Of a stretch of DNA of 6,749 bases, positions 6,342 through 6,749 are shown in pieces. Made by a program: the position numbers and the translations under genes. Below the pieces are notes generated by a model. The model did not search any database and had not been told where the DNA came from. It saw only the letters and a list, made by a program, of their open reading frames with translations. This DNA is from Spirochaetae bacterium HGW-Spirochaetae-9 (lineage in GTDB: Bacteria > Spirochaetota > Spirochaetia > Treponematales > Rectinemataceae). How positions within the stretch are numbered: the first letter of the stretch is position 1; each line of letters opens with the position of its first letter. The stretch is taken from assembly GCA_002839205.1 (NCBI GenBank), contig PGXP01000098.1, positions 1 through 6,749 on the forward strand, read 5' to 3'.

Positions 6342-6399
6342 AGCATCGTGCCCCTTGGAATTTTATCGATGAATTCCAGGATCGCGATGCTATTTTTTT
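6342..6399 (+). terminator. Rho-independent terminator of the rpsF-rplI operon
   Basis: The outer stem pairs AGCATCGTG (6342-6350) with CGCGATGCT (6383-6391), nine pairs with one G-U. A small internal loop (CCC against AT) leads to an inner stem, 6354-6363 with 6371-6380, of ten pairs with two G-U, capped by a seven-base loop. One A and then seven Ts (6393-6399) follow directly. The position, 32 bases after the rplI stop and just before the dnaB promoter element, fits an operon end. Confidence 0.75.
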
Positions 6400-6410
6400 G
6401 ATTTTCATCG

Positions 6411-6416
6411 TATAAT
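6411..6416 (+). promoter_or_regulatory. dnaB: Predicted dnaB promoter, -10 box
   Basis: A perfect TATAAT lies 21 bases before the dnaB ATG, just downstream of the operon terminator. The -35 region at 17-base spacing (6388-6393, TGCTAT) is poor, so the promoter may be weak or activator-dependent. Transcription would start near 6423, leaving a very short leader that holds AAAAGGGGA (6425-6433), the dnaB ribosome-binding sequence. Confidence 0.5.
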
Positions 6417-6437
6417 TCCGTTGCAAAAGGGGAAGCG

Positions 6438-6749
6438 ATGACGCCAGCAATTTTAAAAGACAAGATACCGCCCAATAACCATGAAGCCGAACAGGCATGC
6501 CTCGGAGCCCTCCTTCTCGACCCCGACGCGCTCGGCGTCGTGCTTCGCTACATAAGGCCCGATGACTTCTACGCCACTGCACACGCCGAAATCTATAGCG
6601 CCATAATAGCCCTCCACGAAAAAGGCCAGAAGGCCGATCTCATCACCCTCACCGATGAGATGAAGCTCGCCGGCAGCCTGGACAAGGCGGGTGGCACCGG
6701 TTATATCGCCAACCTCACCTCCATGACGCCTTCAGCCGCCAACGTCGAA
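6438..6749 (+). CDS. dnaB: Replicative DNA helicase DnaB, N-terminal part (3' end outside window)
   Basis: DnaB is the hexameric helicase that unwinds DNA ahead of the replication fork. Only the first 104 codons are present and the frame is open at the window end. Residues 10-30 (IPPNNHEAEQACLGALLLDP) match the DnaB entry segment 'PP...EAEqavLGalLld'. RPDDFYATAHAEIYSAI (39-55) and the following LHEKGQKADLITLTDEM belong to the N-terminal helical domain used for hexamer assembly and primase contact. The RecA-like motor lies outside. The ATG at 6438 follows AAAAGGGGA after a four-base gap. Downstream placement after rplI is the usual order, but here a terminator and a separate promoter stand between the two genes. 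Confidence 0.95.
   Translation, partial: MTPAILKDKIPPNNHEAEQACLGALLLDPDALGVVLRYIRPDDFYATAHAEIYSAIIALHEKGQKADLITLTDEMKLAGSLDKAGGTGYIANLTSMTPSAANVE

Noticed and set aside
6323..6343. CTTCTT/AAGAAG hairpin just after rplI
   Set aside because: It is AT-rich, short, lacks a T-run and overlaps by two bases the much stronger terminator hairpin.

Overview
The window is chromosomal core-gene DNA of moderately GC-rich composition: six complete genes, two genes cut by the window edges, and two intergenic regions with readable regulatory sequence. I see no tRNA or rRNA gene, CRISPR array, insertion sequence or prophage. The order rpsF-ssb-rpsR-(membrane protein)-rplI-dnaB is widespread in bacteria. A DEAH helicase with an unusual C-terminal domain next to hisS/trmB, together with the style of the proteins, suggests a spirochaete (Treponema/Spirochaeta relatives). 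That assignment is inference from memory of such genomes and is not proven here.

Left part (1-1432, + strand): the C-terminal 476 residues of a DEAH-box RNA helicase of the HrpA type. It contains the end of the helicase-associated (HA2) region, the OB-fold region, a basic linker and an unassigned domain of about 195 residues. It converges on trmB, and the two coding regions overlap by 31 bases with no intergenic space.

Middle part (1402-3434, - strand): hisS (histidyl-tRNA synthetase) followed by trmB (tRNA m7G46 methyltransferase), joined by a 4-base GTGA stop/start overlap. This is a two-gene tRNA charging and modification operon. Its promoter lies in the 185-base region shared with rpsF, where two divergent promoters have -35 boxes only three bases apart.

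Right part (3620-6310, + strand): the operon rpsF-ssb-rpsR-DUF2232-like-rplI. It supplies ribosomal proteins S6, S18 and L9, the single-stranded DNA-binding protein and an eight-helix membrane protein. Its leader of about 90 bases can fold into a long imperfect hairpin and a second hairpin whose CCCTCC arm is complementary to the rpsF Shine-Dalgarno sequence. This is a plausible S6:S18 autoregulatory element. The operon ends in a long hairpin followed by seven Ts (6342-6399). A TATAAT promoter element and a ribosome-binding site then start dnaB, the replicative helicase, of which only the first 104 codons are present.

The main points for a second look are the rpsF leader, the back-to-back promoters, the uncharacterised helicase C-terminal domain, the DUF2232-like protein translationally coupled to L9, and the tails added to S18 and L9. 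I found no evidence of an exotic new system; this is mostly a well-ordered housekeeping region.
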